From positions 618,501 to 682,500 of the forward strand of contig NZ_CP053187.1 of assembly GCF_013046825.1 (NCBI RefSeq): DNA of 64,000 bases, read 5' to 3'. The notes beneath the pieces are model-generated. The model was not told the DNA's origin and did not search any database. It worked only from the letters and a program-made list of their open reading frames with translations. This DNA is from Turicibacter sanguinis (GTDB taxonomy: Bacteria; Bacillota_I; Bacilli_A; MOL361; Turicibacteraceae). Below, in pieces: positions 8,897 through 18,210 of this stretch (the first letter of the stretch is position 1; each line of letters opens with the position of its first letter). Made by a program: the position numbers and the translations under genes.

Positions 8897-9655
8897 CTAA
8901 AATAAATTAAAATACCAATCTAATAACGACTGCCCATAAAACAAACAAATATACGAGGCCATTGCAATAAATGGCCCGAACCCAATGACTTTTGCTTTAT
9001 CTTTCATAAATAATAAAATATAACTTAAAGCAATAACTGACGCGATAAAAATAGATAAAAAGGTTGGTGCTATCCCAAGAACAAAACCAACGACAGCATA
9101 AAGTTTGATGTCTCCACCACCTAGTGCCTCTTTCTTAAATAAAAGTTGTCCGAGTAATCCAATGACGTAAAGTGTCAAAAAACCAACGACTCCACTTACC
9201 AAAGCACTCATCAAATCGAGTTGTGGATAAAGCACATATAAAAAAACGATGATAGCTCCCCAAAACAGCAACACCTTATCAAGAATCAATTGATAATAAA
9301 TGTCCGACACGGTGATGATGATTAGCATTGAGAGAAAGGCCCACGCAACAAAAATATGTCCTGTTTCAAATCCTTCAAAACCATAAAACCAAACCGGGAA
9401 CACAAATAGAAGTCCCGCTACGATTTCTGATAATAAATAAATCGGCTTAATGTGCATCTGACATTCACGACATTTTCCACCCTGAATGATATATGAGAGA
9501 ATCGGCATTAATTCAATAGCTGTCAGTTGATGTCCACACCCCGGACATCTCGAACGGTCGCTCACCCAGTTTTCTCCGATTGGCATCCGGTAACCCACGA
9601 CGTGGTAAAAGGACCCAAGAGCAGCTCCCAAAAATAAAAGTAATAAGTAAAACAA
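8897..9655 (-). CDS. pilD: Type IV prepilin peptidase / N-methyltransferase PilD
   Basis: A 252-residue bifunctional membrane enzyme that cleaves the leader of prepilins after glycine and N-methylates the new first residue. It has two zinc-type CxxC pairs (residues 37/40 and 62/65), the catalytic aspartate in SDIYYQ (about 118) and the GGGD motif (about 182), plus about seven membrane helices. I chose the TTG at 9655: a strong AAAGGAGG lies 7 bases upstream and the protein then starts directly at its first helix. The longer reading from ATG 9676 would translate that ribosome binding site. It follows pilT by 50-odd bases. A second, shorter prepilin peptidase heads the operon at 25808-26473. 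Confidence 0.93.
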   Translation of the reverse strand: MFYLLLLFLGAALGSFYHVVGYRMPIGENWVSDRSRCPGCGHQLTAIELMPILSYIIQGGKCRECQMHIKPIYLLSEIVAGLLFVFPVWFYGFEGFETGHIFVAWAFLSMLIIITVSDIYYQLILDKVLLFWGAIIVFLYVLYPQLDLMSALVSGVVGFLTLYVIGLLGQLLFKKEALGGGDIKLYAVVGFVLGIAPTFLSIFIASVIALSYILLFMKDKAKVIGFGPFIAMASYICLFYGQSLLDWYFNLF

Positions 9656-9705
9656 ACGAAAACCTCCTTTCATCATACTATACGCTACTTCTCTACCACT
9701 TCTTT

Positions 9706-10731
9706 TTATTCTAAATATGCTTTTGCATCTTCCATTCCAATGACCCCATACATCATCTGTTCTTTAATTGCCATTTCCATGGTTTGCATCCCCATCTCTT
9801 TACTCGTTTGGATGACACTTGGAATTTGATAAACTTTTTCTTGACGGATTAAATTTGCGATAGCAGGAGTATTGACCATAATCTCACACACAGCTTTACG
9901 ACCATCACTATCTTGACGCTTAAATAGACGCTGCGCTACTACCCCAACTAGACTTCCAGCTAACTGCATACGAATTTGAGTTTGCTTCTCTGCTGGGAAA
10001 ACATTAATAATACGTTCAATCGTTGAAGCAGCTGATGAAGTATGTAGCGTTCCAATCACTAAATGACCTGTTTCAGCTGCTGTTAAAGCAATTTGTATAG
10101 TTTCTAAATCACGCATCTCCCCCACTAAAATAATATCTGGATCCTGGCGAAGGGCAACACGTAATGCAGAATTAAAATCCTTCACATCTGATCCAATTTC
10201 CCTTTGATTAATCACACATTTATTATGTTTATGCTGAAACTCAATCGGATCTTCAAGCGTAATAATATGCTTATGGGCGTTTTGATTCACATAATTAATC
10301 ATGGCAGCTAACGTGGTTGATTTACCTGAACCTGTAGGACCAGTTACTAACACAAGCCCGCGTGGTTTATCCATAAAAGCTTTTAAAATAGGAGGTAACT
10401 CAAGTTCTTCAAATGTAGGAATTTTATTTGGAATCGGTCGAATAGCCAGTGCCATTTGGCCACGTTGATAATAAGCATTTACACGAAAACGTGAAACCCC
10501 CGGAATACTATGAGAAAAATCTAGCTGATAATTTTCTTGAAAGCTTTCAAAATGATCTTGCGGAATAATTTCATGTACTAATGCTGTCACAATTGACGGT
10601 GCTAAGACGTCATCATTTAAGGGGCGTAATTCTCCCCTTAAACGAATCATCACTGGTACCCCTACTGTAATATGAATATCTGAGGCTTTAAGCGTAATCG
10701 CCTCCGTTAAAATCTCATTAATTGATTGCAT
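9706..10731 (-). CDS. pilT: Twitching motility / pilus retraction ATPase PilT
   Basis: A 341-residue hexameric cytoplasmic ATPase that depolymerises the pilus. Visible are an N-terminal PAS-like domain, AIRPIP near residue 96, Walker A GPTGSGKST at 131-139, the Asp box, Walker B in PDIILVGEMRD near 198-208, and the His box GTLHTSSA. Length is normal for PilT and there is no MshEN domain, which separates it from PilB. A terminator stands between it and the upstream adhesin gene, so it may depend on read-through or its own promoter. With pilD it forms the last pair of the pilus locus. Its presence implies retractile pili rather than a static pseudopilus. Confidence 0.95.
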   Translation of the reverse strand: MQSINEILTEAITLKASDIHITVGVPVMIRLRGELRPLNDDVLAPSIVTALVHEIIPQDHFESFQENYQLDFSHSIPGVSRFRVNAYYQRGQMALAIRPIPNKIPTFEELELPPILKAFMDKPRGLVLVTGPTGSGKSTTLAAMINYVNQNAHKHIITLEDPIEFQHKHNKCVINQREIGSDVKDFNSALRVALRQDPDIILVGEMRDLETIQIALTAAETGHLVIGTLHTSSAASTIERIINVFPAEKQTQIRMQLAGSLVGVVAQRLFKRQDSDGRKAVCEIMVNTPAIANLIRQEKVYQIPSVIQTSKEMGMQTMEMAIKEQMMYGVIGMEDAKAYLE

Positions 10732-10786
10732 ATACTTTCTCCCTTAATTACTAAATATAAAACTATTTGAATTGTATTTTTGTAAT

Positions 10787-10815
10787 AAAAAGCTACACAT
10801 ATTGTGTAGCTTTTT
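10787..10815 (-). terminator. Terminator after the adhesin gene, before pilT
   Basis: A perfect 13-bp stem (AAAAAGCTACACA with TGTGTAGCTTTTT, loop of 3) starts about 10 bases after the adhesin stop and carries T runs. It should separate pilT-pilD expression from the main pilus transcript at least partly. Confidence 0.8.
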
Positions 10816-10824
10816 GTTTTTTTA

Positions 10825-13800
10825 TTAGAACAAGTCTGGAAGATATGAATTAGGGTCTGGAGTTATTATGACCTCTTCATTTACACGTATAACAACATCC
10901 TCATTTGTTGCTCCAACTTGTAGAGTATTGGTTAAATAATTTATATCTTCATTTGCAACTAATCCCGTATAGTAAATTAACACTTTAACATCCGAATTCG
11001 TATTTTCTGGTAAAGTAATATGATACGCTTGTTCAACTTGAGTAACCATTGCACCCACAAAAGGTTTTATAGTTAAGGCACCTGAACTAGTATCTTTCTC
11101 TAATTTATAAATTTTTATTGAGTCTTTTTTAAAATTATTTAATTTATTACTAACTGTTAATATGGCATCGTTATTTCTGTGTTTTGTCGTATAAGTCGCT
11201 GCAAAATTCACTAGTGTATTTCCAGTCACTTGCTTCGGATTCTGATATATTGAAGGTTCTATTACAATTTGGTTATTAGATTGAGACTTAAACAAACCAT
11301 GTACTAAGTCAAATCTTACTTGATTCAATTCAAAGCTTAATTTTTCAATATTTTCAGTATAAGATACAGATGCTGGATGCAAAGTCTCCCAATTAACCAA
11401 TGATTCAGTTAAAGATTGTAATATATAATCATCTTCTGATAATGTATCCGGTTTAATTATTTTCACGAAATAATCTCCACTTGATACAGCATCAAAAATA
11501 ACATTATTTGAATTCGTAACTCTTTGAGTTGTTAATATATTTTTATTACTATCTAGAAGTTGAATTGCAACTTCATAATCATTAAATAAAGTAGCTACGT
11601 TAGAGCTAAATTCAACAATAATCTGCCCACGTTTAACATTAAGAACTGCTGTTTTGGTATCGGGGGTTTCTGGTAATTCCACACAAGATTGACTATTAAT
11701 GTTTAAACAGTATGAATAATTAGCTGATACATTTACCGCTTTATTGTTATCAGTTTGAATATCCGTATGGTTATTAACTATAAATTTGAACGTTTTATTT
11801 AAAGTTTCATTTTGACCAATATTAAAATTAAAGCTAGTTAATCCAACACTCGATGACTGTAATGAAATTAAAGAAGAAATAGGAGTTAATAAACTGAAGA
11901 TTCCATCCTTAGCACTATCACCATTCGCCTTAATATTTGCTGTCACTACCGCCTCATCACCAATTAAATATCCTATCTTATCAGCCGTAAAAGAAACATC
12001 TAGCAATGCTTGATTCGTTAGTTGAATTACCAATTCAGCTGCTTGAGAACTTGCATGATGTTCATCAGTTGCAACAACTTTAATTTTTATTTGATCAAAG
12101 TTAGTCAATTTATTTTTAATATCAAACTCGACGTCTACACCTACTCCATTAACTCGAACAAATTCTGAATCTTTTTGTTCTAAAATTGATGTATCAGAAC
12201 AGATGTTATTTGTGCATCCAAATACCTCAATTGATAACTTCATTTGATCTAAATCCATATCGTAAGGAATAACACTAAAGCTTAAATCACCTTGATGTTT
12301 TGAAATAACTGTACTCTTACTAATATTAACAAGTTCCACTGTTGGCGCATGATTAGCTCCACGTTCTGCCTTAATGATCGTATTAACAAATAATTTCATT
12401 TCTAAATCTGGATAAGGAGCATTTTCGCGTTTATTTTCTCCTGTACCGGAGAAAGTAATATTGTTTCGTGAATACGTATAGTAATTATTTCTAACATCGT
12501 ATGGATTCATCCTACTATCAGATGACCCATATAACGTATACCAAGGGATAACTGCCTCATCCTCTAAATTTAATTGTAAATACTGTGCATGTGTCGTTCT
12601 GATTCTCAGTGTATTACCTGTTGTAATTAAATTAAAAGGATACTCAGTTATCAATGCAGCATTGGTTTCATAAATATTAGAAGCCTTCGAAACATTTCCC
12701 ATACTCCCCGTATCTGCCCATACAGATGCAGACCCTGAATACTTACTCAAACTAGTAATCGATGGTTTATCGGGATCAAATGGAATATTACTTCCATCTA
12801 AATCTTTTAATGCCGTGTATACTCCATTACTTCCCAAACCATACCGTGATTGCCCTGAAATTCCTCTAAATAAATTAAGCATCGAATTTTTAGAATTCTC
12901 TATATTAGTATCTCTTTGATAAAACAGTGTGTCATGTGTCAACATTAAGCCTTGACCTGTTTCAACAAAGTCATAGATATTTTGAACACCTGCATCGTTA
13001 ATTCCAAAAGTAGGACCACATCCTGTATAACAATCTCCAAAACCAAGAATTAACATATCATAATAACCATTTAATTCTTTAATCCCTACTTCAAATAATG
13101 ACAAATTAGCTGTTTTATTCATAATCTGATTATATCTAGAAACACTTATAGTCGTAACTTCGATATTATAATCTTTTAAAGCAACATCATCTAATAAGGT
13201 TTGAAATTTAGGATTTCTACTCAAATCTAGCACTTCATATCTTCCGTTATTATCTAAATTACCATTTTCATCTGCTGACTCGTAATTAGACTGCGGAATA
13301 AGATGCAATACATTAATTTCTTTTTTAGGTCTATCTGGTAAACGATGAAAATTCATATCTCCTGTTACATATGTTTTGATTGGGTTTTTTGAATCCCCTT
13401 TAGTCACTTCTAATTTCCAACTTAATAATCCTAAAAAATCAGGATGAATATTATAGTGCAAAATTAAATCATTCAATGGTGTCTTTAAATTGTCACGTGA
13501 TACAGCGACTTCATCATCAGAATATAATCCGTCGCCATTTAAATCTAAATATAAATTTATCGAAACATCTTCAGTTAAAATCTCTTCTACACTATTATTT
13601 AATGATGTTGCGCTAACAATCATCTTTCGTGTTCGATTAGCAGCAACTCCATCAGCTACATCAAGATTAGAAGATGTGATATCGGAAGCTGTTGCATCAG
13701 TTACCTGTAACAATAATTGCTTTTGTTGTACTAAAACATTGTCCTTGTAATATTGAACAATTCTCTCAATTGATAATTCAGACACTGAAGTTGTTCTTAT

Positions 13801-15525
13801 TAAATTAGTACCTGATACGTCTACAAAATTTCGATACAATTTAGTGTCACTAATACTAGTTTCAAAAATATTTTTATCAATATAAACTAATTGGCCAGAG
13901 TCAATAAAATCAATAATTTCCTGTGCTTTGCGATTTGTAATATCATTTTCTTCAAATGATTCCGTTCTTGTAAAATTATAATCTTGATATTTAGTTTGCT
14001 TATTCAAGTCTGTTCCCCAATTTTTATTAACAATTCTTCCAAGCACAACAATATCATATTTACCATTTATCTTTTCGACTGTTCCAATAAATTCTGGCAT
14101 TGTGATTCTTGTAATCTCTACTTTTTCACCATTGATAGTTAACTCTTCCGTCCCAGTTGTTAGCCCCTTTTTCGATCCTAATTGAAAATAATCAGCTGGT
14201 TCAATCTCAAGAATTTTAATACTATCATTCGTATAAGTTTCTCCAATATAGACACTAGGTGTCTCTATATTAATGTTTGGAACTTTATTTCCATTGAAAT
14301 CATTATATACAAAATAATTACTTTCAGAAGAATCAGGATTATTAAATGTAATAGTTCCTGTACTCTGACTATTTACTCTCACTGTAAATTTAACCTCTAT
14401 CGGTTTAGCTTCATAATTATAAGTCCCATCACTATTCTGACTTTTCTGTAGATACTCAATTTGAGGAACATTAATTTTATATGTTGTGCCACTCACATGT
14501 TCCAATCCACTTACGTGTGAGAATTTACTACCTAAGTCGAAATTCAAAGTTGAATTAATATTATTCTGAATACTCGCTCCGTTTATTCTATCCTTTATTG
14601 TTGTTCCATAAGTATTATTAATTTCATTCCCATCATTTTTCCCCACAATATAATTATCTTTTGTAGAGCTCATTTTGTTAAACCATTCATATAACACTTT
14701 ATAATCTGTCTCAACTGTATTATTTGAACTATTGACAGCTAAAACTACAACATTGTATTGGCTAAAATTTAAATTAGGCAATGAATCTGTAGGATTTCCC
14801 ATCGTAACTATTACAATATGATTACTATAACCATTACTCAATGAATCAAAAAATTTCGAAGCAGTAGATAGAGCACTCCCTAACTTTCTTTCATTAGAGT
14901 TACTAGATTTTAACCCACGAATAAAATTATGTATTTGATCATACCATCCATTCGGATGGATAGGGTCATCTACTTTTAATTCTACAGTATCGCTATAAGG
15001 TATAATAGCAAATTTCCCCTTATTACTCTTGAAATGATTAGCTATCATATTGTCTAAAGCATTCATCATATAACTATCTAAATATTTATTGTCTTTTGAA
15101 ACATCAAATAAAATAGCAATATTTTTATCTTCTGTATTAGAAAAATTAGATTGAGAAAATGATTCAGGTGTTATCTGATAAGTTACTTCGATTTCATCAC
15201 CGTGCTTAGCACTAACTATACTTTCTGATACTAATTCAACATTTATAAGTGGAGTTATATTACTAGATAAAGTTTCTGCTAGTTCATTAATTTGAAGTTC
15301 ATCATTCTCCACTGTATTTTCTTCTAATACCTGTTCATCTATGCCACCTTCATTGGATTCCGAAATAATTTCTTCTATTCCAACTTTTACATCTTCTGTT
15401 ATTGTTGTTTCTAATTGAGCTGCTAAAGCAATGAGCGGTTCTAAAACTCCTGTTCCCAATAATAAAGAAGCCACTAATATTAAATTTAAATACTTTGTTA
15501 AACTAGGGGTTTTTCTACATTTCAT
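10825..15525 (-). CDS. Giant secreted vWA-like protein of the pilus operon, probable tip adhesin
   Basis: A 1566-residue protein with an N-terminal signal peptide (hydrophobic core about residues 13-35, AxA-type site near ALAA). A von Willebrand factor A-like fold spans about 135-290 (FDVSKDN at 140), but its metal site departs from DxSxS and the usual threonine and aspartate loops are not evident. Two similar Rossmann-like modules follow (about 435-560, starting IKILEIEP, and 737-880, starting INVLHLIP); they resemble the uncharacterised DUF5057 type. Between them lies a calcium-type loop, DLNGDGLYSDDE at 661. The C-terminal half is beta-rich and Ig-like, with no LPXTG anchor. Placed after the minor pilins, it takes the position of PilY1 in Gram-negative systems; the adhesin role is inferred from that. 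Confidence 0.75.
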   Translation of the reverse strand: MKCRKTPSLTKYLNLILVASLLLGTGVLEPLIALAAQLETTITEDVKVGIEEIISESNEGGIDEQVLEENTVENDELQINELAETLSSNITPLINVELVSESIVSAKHGDEIEVTYQITPESFSQSNFSNTEDKNIAILFDVSKDNKYLDSYMMNALDNMIANHFKSNKGKFAIIPYSDTVELKVDDPIHPNGWYDQIHNFIRGLKSSNSNERKLGSALSTASKFFDSLSNGYSNHIVIVTMGNPTDSLPNLNFSQYNVVVLAVNSSNNTVETDYKVLYEWFNKMSSTKDNYIVGKNDGNEINNTYGTTIKDRINGASIQNNINSTLNFDLGSKFSHVSGLEHVSGTTYKINVPQIEYLQKSQNSDGTYNYEAKPIEVKFTVRVNSQSTGTITFNNPDSSESNYFVYNDFNGNKVPNINIETPSVYIGETYTNDSIKILEIEPADYFQLGSKKGLTTGTEELTINGEKVEITRITMPEFIGTVEKINGKYDIVVLGRIVNKNWGTDLNKQTKYQDYNFTRTESFEENDITNRKAQEIIDFIDSGQLVYIDKNIFETSISDTKLYRNFVDVSGTNLIRTTSVSELSIERIVQYYKDNVLVQQKQLLLQVTDATASDITSSNLDVADGVAANRTRKMIVSATSLNNSVEEILTEDVSINLYLDLNGDGLYSDDEVAVSRDNLKTPLNDLILHYNIHPDFLGLLSWKLEVTKGDSKNPIKTYVTGDMNFHRLPDRPKKEINVLHLIPQSNYESADENGNLDNNGRYEVLDLSRNPKFQTLLDDVALKDYNIEVTTISVSRYNQIMNKTANLSLFEVGIKELNGYYDMLILGFGDCYTGCGPTFGINDAGVQNIYDFVETGQGLMLTHDTLFYQRDTNIENSKNSMLNLFRGISGQSRYGLGSNGVYTALKDLDGSNIPFDPDKPSITSLSKYSGSASVWADTGSMGNVSKASNIYETNAALITEYPFNLITTGNTLRIRTTHAQYLQLNLEDEAVIPWYTLYGSSDSRMNPYDVRNNYYTYSRNNITFSGTGENKRENAPYPDLEMKLFVNTIIKAERGANHAPTVELVNISKSTVISKHQGDLSFSVIPYDMDLDQMKLSIEVFGCTNNICSDTSILEQKDSEFVRVNGVGVDVEFDIKNKLTNFDQIKIKVVATDEHHASSQAAELVIQLTNQALLDVSFTADKIGYLIGDEAVVTANIKANGDSAKDGIFSLLTPISSLISLQSSSVGLTSFNFNIGQNETLNKTFKFIVNNHTDIQTDNNKAVNVSANYSYCLNINSQSCVELPETPDTKTAVLNVKRGQIIVEFSSNVATLFNDYEVAIQLLDSNKNILTTQRVTNSNNVIFDAVSSGDYFVKIIKPDTLSEDDYILQSLTESLVNWETLHPASVSYTENIEKLSFELNQVRFDLVHGLFKSQSNNQIVIEPSIYQNPKQVTGNTLVNFAATYTTKHRNNDAILTVSNKLNNFKKDSIKIYKLEKDTSSGALTIKPFVGAMVTQVEQAYHITLPENTNSDVKVLIYYTGLVANEDINYLTNTLQVGATNEDVVIRVNEEVIITPDPNSYLPDLF

Positions 15526-15547
15526 TTATTCATCTCCCCACTCTCCG

Positions 15548-16045
15548 TCATTTAATATTTCGAAATATAATTTGATTTTCAATCGCTAAACTCTCCGTAT
15601 TTTTACCACTTTTCATACTTAATTCAATTTGATATTTCATAATTGTTCCTTTAACCTCAACACTCATACCATTAACATAATTTGATAATACTCTCTCTTT
15701 TAATGTGACTTGCTCCTCATTGCTTCCAATCTCAATCATTTTATAAACTAAGCTCTTTTCATTTAATTCAAATAAATGAATATTACTCTCCGTCAAAGAA
15801 TCCTGTAAAATCAATTGATCTGATTCATTTGATACCACTCCACTACATTCAAGCGCAACCTTCGATAATTGTTCTTGGATCATTTGTGCATCCAACTGTA
15901 ATTCAGACTTCATATCTACCTTGGATAAAATATTTGAATTTGAGGTAAATACAATCGTCACCGTTGCCATAATAATACCTAAAATCGCCATTGTCATAAC
16001 TAATTCAATAAGGGTAATTCCCTTCTTTTTCATCTTCATCTTCAT
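15548..16045 (-). CDS. Minor prepilin (PilW/PulG-like)
   Basis: A 165-residue type IV pilin-like protein with a short basic leader (MKMKMKKKG), then ITLIELVMTMAILGII, the class III signal with Glu at +5 and a long hydrophobic N-terminal helix. The rest is a small beta domain. It would be processed after the leader glycine by a prepilin peptidase and enter the pilus or its tip complex. The gene starts 10 bases after the PilX-like gene and has only a weak ribosome binding site, so it is probably translated by coupling. Assignment to a particular minor pilin is not possible. Confidence 0.85.
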   Translation of the reverse strand: MKMKMKKKGITLIELVMTMAILGIIMATVTIVFTSNSNILSKVDMKSELQLDAQMIQEQLSKVALECSGVVSNESDQLILQDSLTESNIHLFELNEKSLVYKMIEIGSNEEQVTLKERVLSNYVNGMSVEVKGTIMKYQIELSMKSGKNTESLAIENQIIFRNIK

Positions 16046-16055
16046 CTTTACACCA

Positions 16056-18194
16056 CTACTTCACAAGTTCCCAACGACCTTTAGAAATAATCGCTGTTGC
16101 ACTATAATCTGGAGTCTCTGTTGATTCAATAGACGTCGAAACTTTTCCAGAATCAATAAATAATCCATTAAATAACTCTGCATTTGTTGCTAAAATATTT
16201 TTCATAAATACTTCATCATATTTTAAATTCACCTTTGAATTTGCTTGTTTTATATCTAAATGTCCACCAACTATAAGGTTTCCAGTTAATTCAACATCTC
16301 CCTGGACTTCAACATCACCTTTCGTCACTAAAAATAAATAATTGTCTTTTATCTGTTGTCGCTCACTACTACCAATTTGAACATAAACTTGTCCAGCATG
16401 TTTACTAATTATAACCTTTAGATTTTTATCGCCATTTAATACGATAGTTCCAATATCTGTTTGAGTAACTGGCGTTTCAAATCCTTTAGCAGTCCAAATA
16501 ATCTGATTCGCAACCGTACGTTTTAAAATATTAGAATCAGTTACTCCTCCCATATCATAAACACTCAATTTATAATCCTTTTCTTTAGCAACTCGAATTA
16601 ATTCACCTACTTCAGTTTGGCCTGTTGTTCCTTGAACTCCATTCACTGATACAATAGCACCTGCTGAATAAAGATTAGTAGGCAGTTTAATTCCACCCGC
16701 ATCCATTGTTAATAAATTACCTTCAGAAACTTTAACAAAATAGTCACTTTTCGATACACCTTCAGGTAAGCTTTCTACTAGCATCAAAGGATTATAATAA
16801 CGGAATGTTAATTCTGAAGCATACTCTTCAACAACTTGGGTATACGCTAAATAATTAGGCTTAATGGCAACAGACTCACCTGTCTGATATTTATTTCCAC
16901 TCGAATCCGCTACATCAATAAACGCTAATCCACCAATATAAGCTTCATCTGTAATTTCAACTGATGCGCCTTCCGCATTGACCAAAATACTACTCGACTC
17001 CTTGGATAATTGCTGTGTCTTATCTAAAGGAATATCCTGATCCGTAACATTCTTATTTGAAAATCCATAAAATTTATCTATCACAACACTTGAAGCTTTC
17101 GTGAAATTAGGACTCCCGTTGATTGTTAAATCATTTGATAACACCACATCATACTTCGTATCATTCTTCCCAATTACCTCTAATCTCACATCATCTGATG
17201 TAGCGGCTACATTTTTTCTACCAATATAAATATTACGTCCATAAACATTTCCATTTAATAAAACAATTGCTTTATCATATATCGCTAATGTTTCATCCGT
17301 TGCCAATACACCATTCAACGTAAAATCTGCTTTATCAATCAAAATACCATTACTATATTTTTCATACGTCACATCATTGACAATAGTTGAACAATTCTCT
17401 AATTGATTAACACAACGATTTCCACCAACCCAAACATCCCCAGTCACATCAAGTTTTACTTTACTCGTATCATTTCCTGCTATGGTTAGATTTCCATCAA
17501 CAGTCAAAGCTTTTCCATTAAAAACAGGATATATATCAACTAAATATTGAGTATAATTCGGAATATGGAATTCAAATATTCTTGAGACTTTCCTCTCATT
17601 AACACTCATTTGAGTGTTATCTTCATCAGATTTAAATATTGACGTTACTTTTACTTTGAATTTTGTTTGATTTGTGACTAAATCGGTCATTATCTGACCT
17701 GATTCATCTAAAAGTTCCACTTCAATCTTTATTTCTTTATCCTTGGGATTAAAATCTGAACTTTTAAATGTTAGCTGTGAAACATCATTTACAATCGGAT
17801 AAACTAAATTTGTTAATAAATAGGATACTAAACCATCTTCAACATATTGATTAGGTTCATGTTTATAACCCCTATCAAACAAAGCCTTGAAATACGTACT
17901 CTTAAATAGCACATTTAAATCAACGGGATCAGTTGAACGATTATTGGATTCAGTTGCTAATCTAGCGTTCGTTACTTCTATCGCCTCATTAATTGCATAA
18001 TCTGATGCTTTTAATAAAATATCATATGCAATTTCAAGTCCCGACTCAGCTCCATAAAGATTCTCAACACGATAACTCTCATTTACTCGAGACTTATAAT
18101 CCATCATCGTTGTCGTAACTGCCGTTCCACCAACAATCATTAAAAACATCATAAAAATCATAACTGTAATTAAACTTGAACCTTTCCTTTTCAA
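16056..18194 (-). CDS. PilX-like minor pilin with very long beta-repeat tail
   Basis: A 712-residue protein that starts like PilX/GspK: a short basic leader KRKG, then SSLITVMIFMMFLMIVG with no Glu at +5, then a pilin helix ending in the NLYGAESGLEIAY stretch typical of this family. Ordinary PilX proteins are under about 250 residues. Here about 600 more residues follow, rich in beta strands and repeated phrases such as LTVDGNLTIAG, DVWVGGN, GNVYGRNIYIGR and GDVEVQGDVELTGNLIVGG, which suggest a beta-solenoid resembling bactofilin-type repeats. Start is TTG at 18194, behind GGGGG and AGAGG. Lack of Glu5 is the hallmark of the pilus-tip subunit, so it may carry the adhesin. Confidence 0.8.
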   Translation of the reverse strand: MKRKGSSLITVMIFMMFLMIVGGTAVTTTMMDYKSRVNESYRVENLYGAESGLEIAYDILLKASDYAINEAIEVTNARLATESNNRSTDPVDLNVLFKSTYFKALFDRGYKHEPNQYVEDGLVSYLLTNLVYPIVNDVSQLTFKSSDFNPKDKEIKIEVELLDESGQIMTDLVTNQTKFKVKVTSIFKSDEDNTQMSVNERKVSRIFEFHIPNYTQYLVDIYPVFNGKALTVDGNLTIAGNDTSKVKLDVTGDVWVGGNRCVNQLENCSTIVNDVTYEKYSNGILIDKADFTLNGVLATDETLAIYDKAIVLLNGNVYGRNIYIGRKNVAATSDDVRLEVIGKNDTKYDVVLSNDLTINGSPNFTKASSVVIDKFYGFSNKNVTDQDIPLDKTQQLSKESSSILVNAEGASVEITDEAYIGGLAFIDVADSSGNKYQTGESVAIKPNYLAYTQVVEEYASELTFRYYNPLMLVESLPEGVSKSDYFVKVSEGNLLTMDAGGIKLPTNLYSAGAIVSVNGVQGTTGQTEVGELIRVAKEKDYKLSVYDMGGVTDSNILKRTVANQIIWTAKGFETPVTQTDIGTIVLNGDKNLKVIISKHAGQVYVQIGSSERQQIKDNYLFLVTKGDVEVQGDVELTGNLIVGGHLDIKQANSKVNLKYDEVFMKNILATNAELFNGLFIDSGKVSTSIESTETPDYSATAIISKGRWELVK

Positions 18195-18210
18195 CCTCTA
18201 ACCCCCTTAC

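Noticed and set aside
10825..15525. PilY1 orthologue or LPXTG sortase substrate
   Set aside because: No beta-propeller repeats are visible and the C-terminus ends YLPDLF without an LPXTG motif or membrane tail.
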